DNA of 14,799 bases. It comes from Elusimicrobiota bacterium (lineage in GTDB: Bacteria > Elusimicrobiota > Elusimicrobia > 2-02-FULL-39-32). Positions 14,602 to 14,799 of the stretch are shown one piece after another. Location of the stretch: the NCBI GenBank assembly GCA_023249715.1, contig JAHFCA010000013.1, positions 1-14,799 on the forward strand, read 5' to 3'. The position numbers and the translations under genes are program-made. The notes beneath the pieces were generated by a model. It was not told the DNA's origin. It searched no databases and saw nothing but the letters and a program-made list of their open reading frames with translations. Within the stretch, counting starts at the first letter, position 1, and the number at the start of each line of letters is the position of its first letter.

Positions 14602-14799
14602 ATGAAACAATGGCGAAAATTGCCAATGATGCTATTCAATGGCGCAACACTGTTTATGAAAACAACACAAAAACTAAGCGCAGCTCAAACAGAGGTGATC
14701 GATGTGACTCTCACTATTCAGACTTTATCGGTCGTACGTATTTCAACCCCCGCTGCCAATTTTGCGGCTGTGAAGGGCGCGAATAAAGTTCTAGATGCT
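14602..14799 (+). CDS. Small exported protein, N-terminal part, unknown function
   Basis: The first 66 codons are visible and the frame is still open at the window end. Residues 1-28 look like a signal peptide: basic MKQWRK, a moderately hydrophobic centre with PMMLFNGATLF, and a possible cut in KLSAAQTE. The following stretch EVIDVTLTIQTLSVVRISTP has alternating hydrophobic residues, as in a beta-sandwich start of secreted surface or fimbria-like proteins (the layout resembles WxL or DUF4402 domain beginnings, but no diagnostic motif is in view). No cysteine follows the signal peptide, so it is not a lipoprotein. It has its own promoter and strong ribosome binding site and is divergent from the giant exported protein, suggesting joint control. 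The function cannot be called. Confidence 0.75.
   Translation, partial: MKQWRKLPMMLFNGATLFMKTTQKLSAAQTEVIDVTLTIQTLSVVRISTPAANFAAVKGANKVLDA

Noticed and set aside
1..14799. tRNA, rRNA, CRISPR arrays, transposases, phage or toxin-antitoxin genes
   Set aside because: No cloverleaf, repeat-spacer pattern or mobile-element motif was seen on either strand by reading.

Overview
The window reads as chromosomal DNA of a diderm (Gram-negative-type) bacterium of moderate to lowish GC. The evidence for a diderm is a family-9 heptosyltransferase-like glycosyltransferase, a signal-peptide-bearing cell-wall amidase and two further exported proteins. The standard code works throughout, with TGA used as a stop. 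The gene set is compatible with a deltaproteobacteria-like or candidate-phylum lineage, but nothing here fixes the taxon.

Layout. Positions 1-831 hold the C-terminal part of an FAD-dependent ferredoxin/adrenodoxin-type NADP reductase. A 129-nt nested palindrome (848-976) follows. A tightly packed plus-strand operon fills 983-7926: a UvrD-type helicase fused to a PD-(D/E)XK nuclease with a probable Fe-S clamp, then rmuC, def, fmt, htpX and an N-acetylmuramoyl-L-alanine amidase. Gaps are between 8 nt and a 14-nt overlap. The operon joins DNA-end processing, formyl-methionine addition and removal, membrane-protein quality control and peptidoglycan hydrolysis. Its end overlaps by 7 nt, tail to tail, the end of a minus-strand aroK-aroB pair (shikimate pathway) that starts at 9508. 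A 42-nt gap separates aroK from a divergent plus-strand GT9 glycosyltransferase (9551-10693).

The right-hand third is the least ordinary part. A 1218-residue exported protein (10761-14417, minus) has no recognised domain and no cysteine in its predicted mature part. Its last codons form one arm of a perfect 22-bp inverted repeat whose other arm lies between it and the glycosyltransferase. A second small exported protein (from 14602, cut by the window end) is divergent from it. The 184-nt gap between these two carries tandem 11-nt direct repeats, an inverted copy of their core, an extended -10 promoter, an AT hairpin and a strong ribosome binding site. This looks like a regulated divergent promoter for two envelope or secreted proteins and is the best candidate here for something undescribed. 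No tRNA, rRNA, CRISPR array, transposase or phage gene was seen, and no gene-free stretch exceeds 300 nt.
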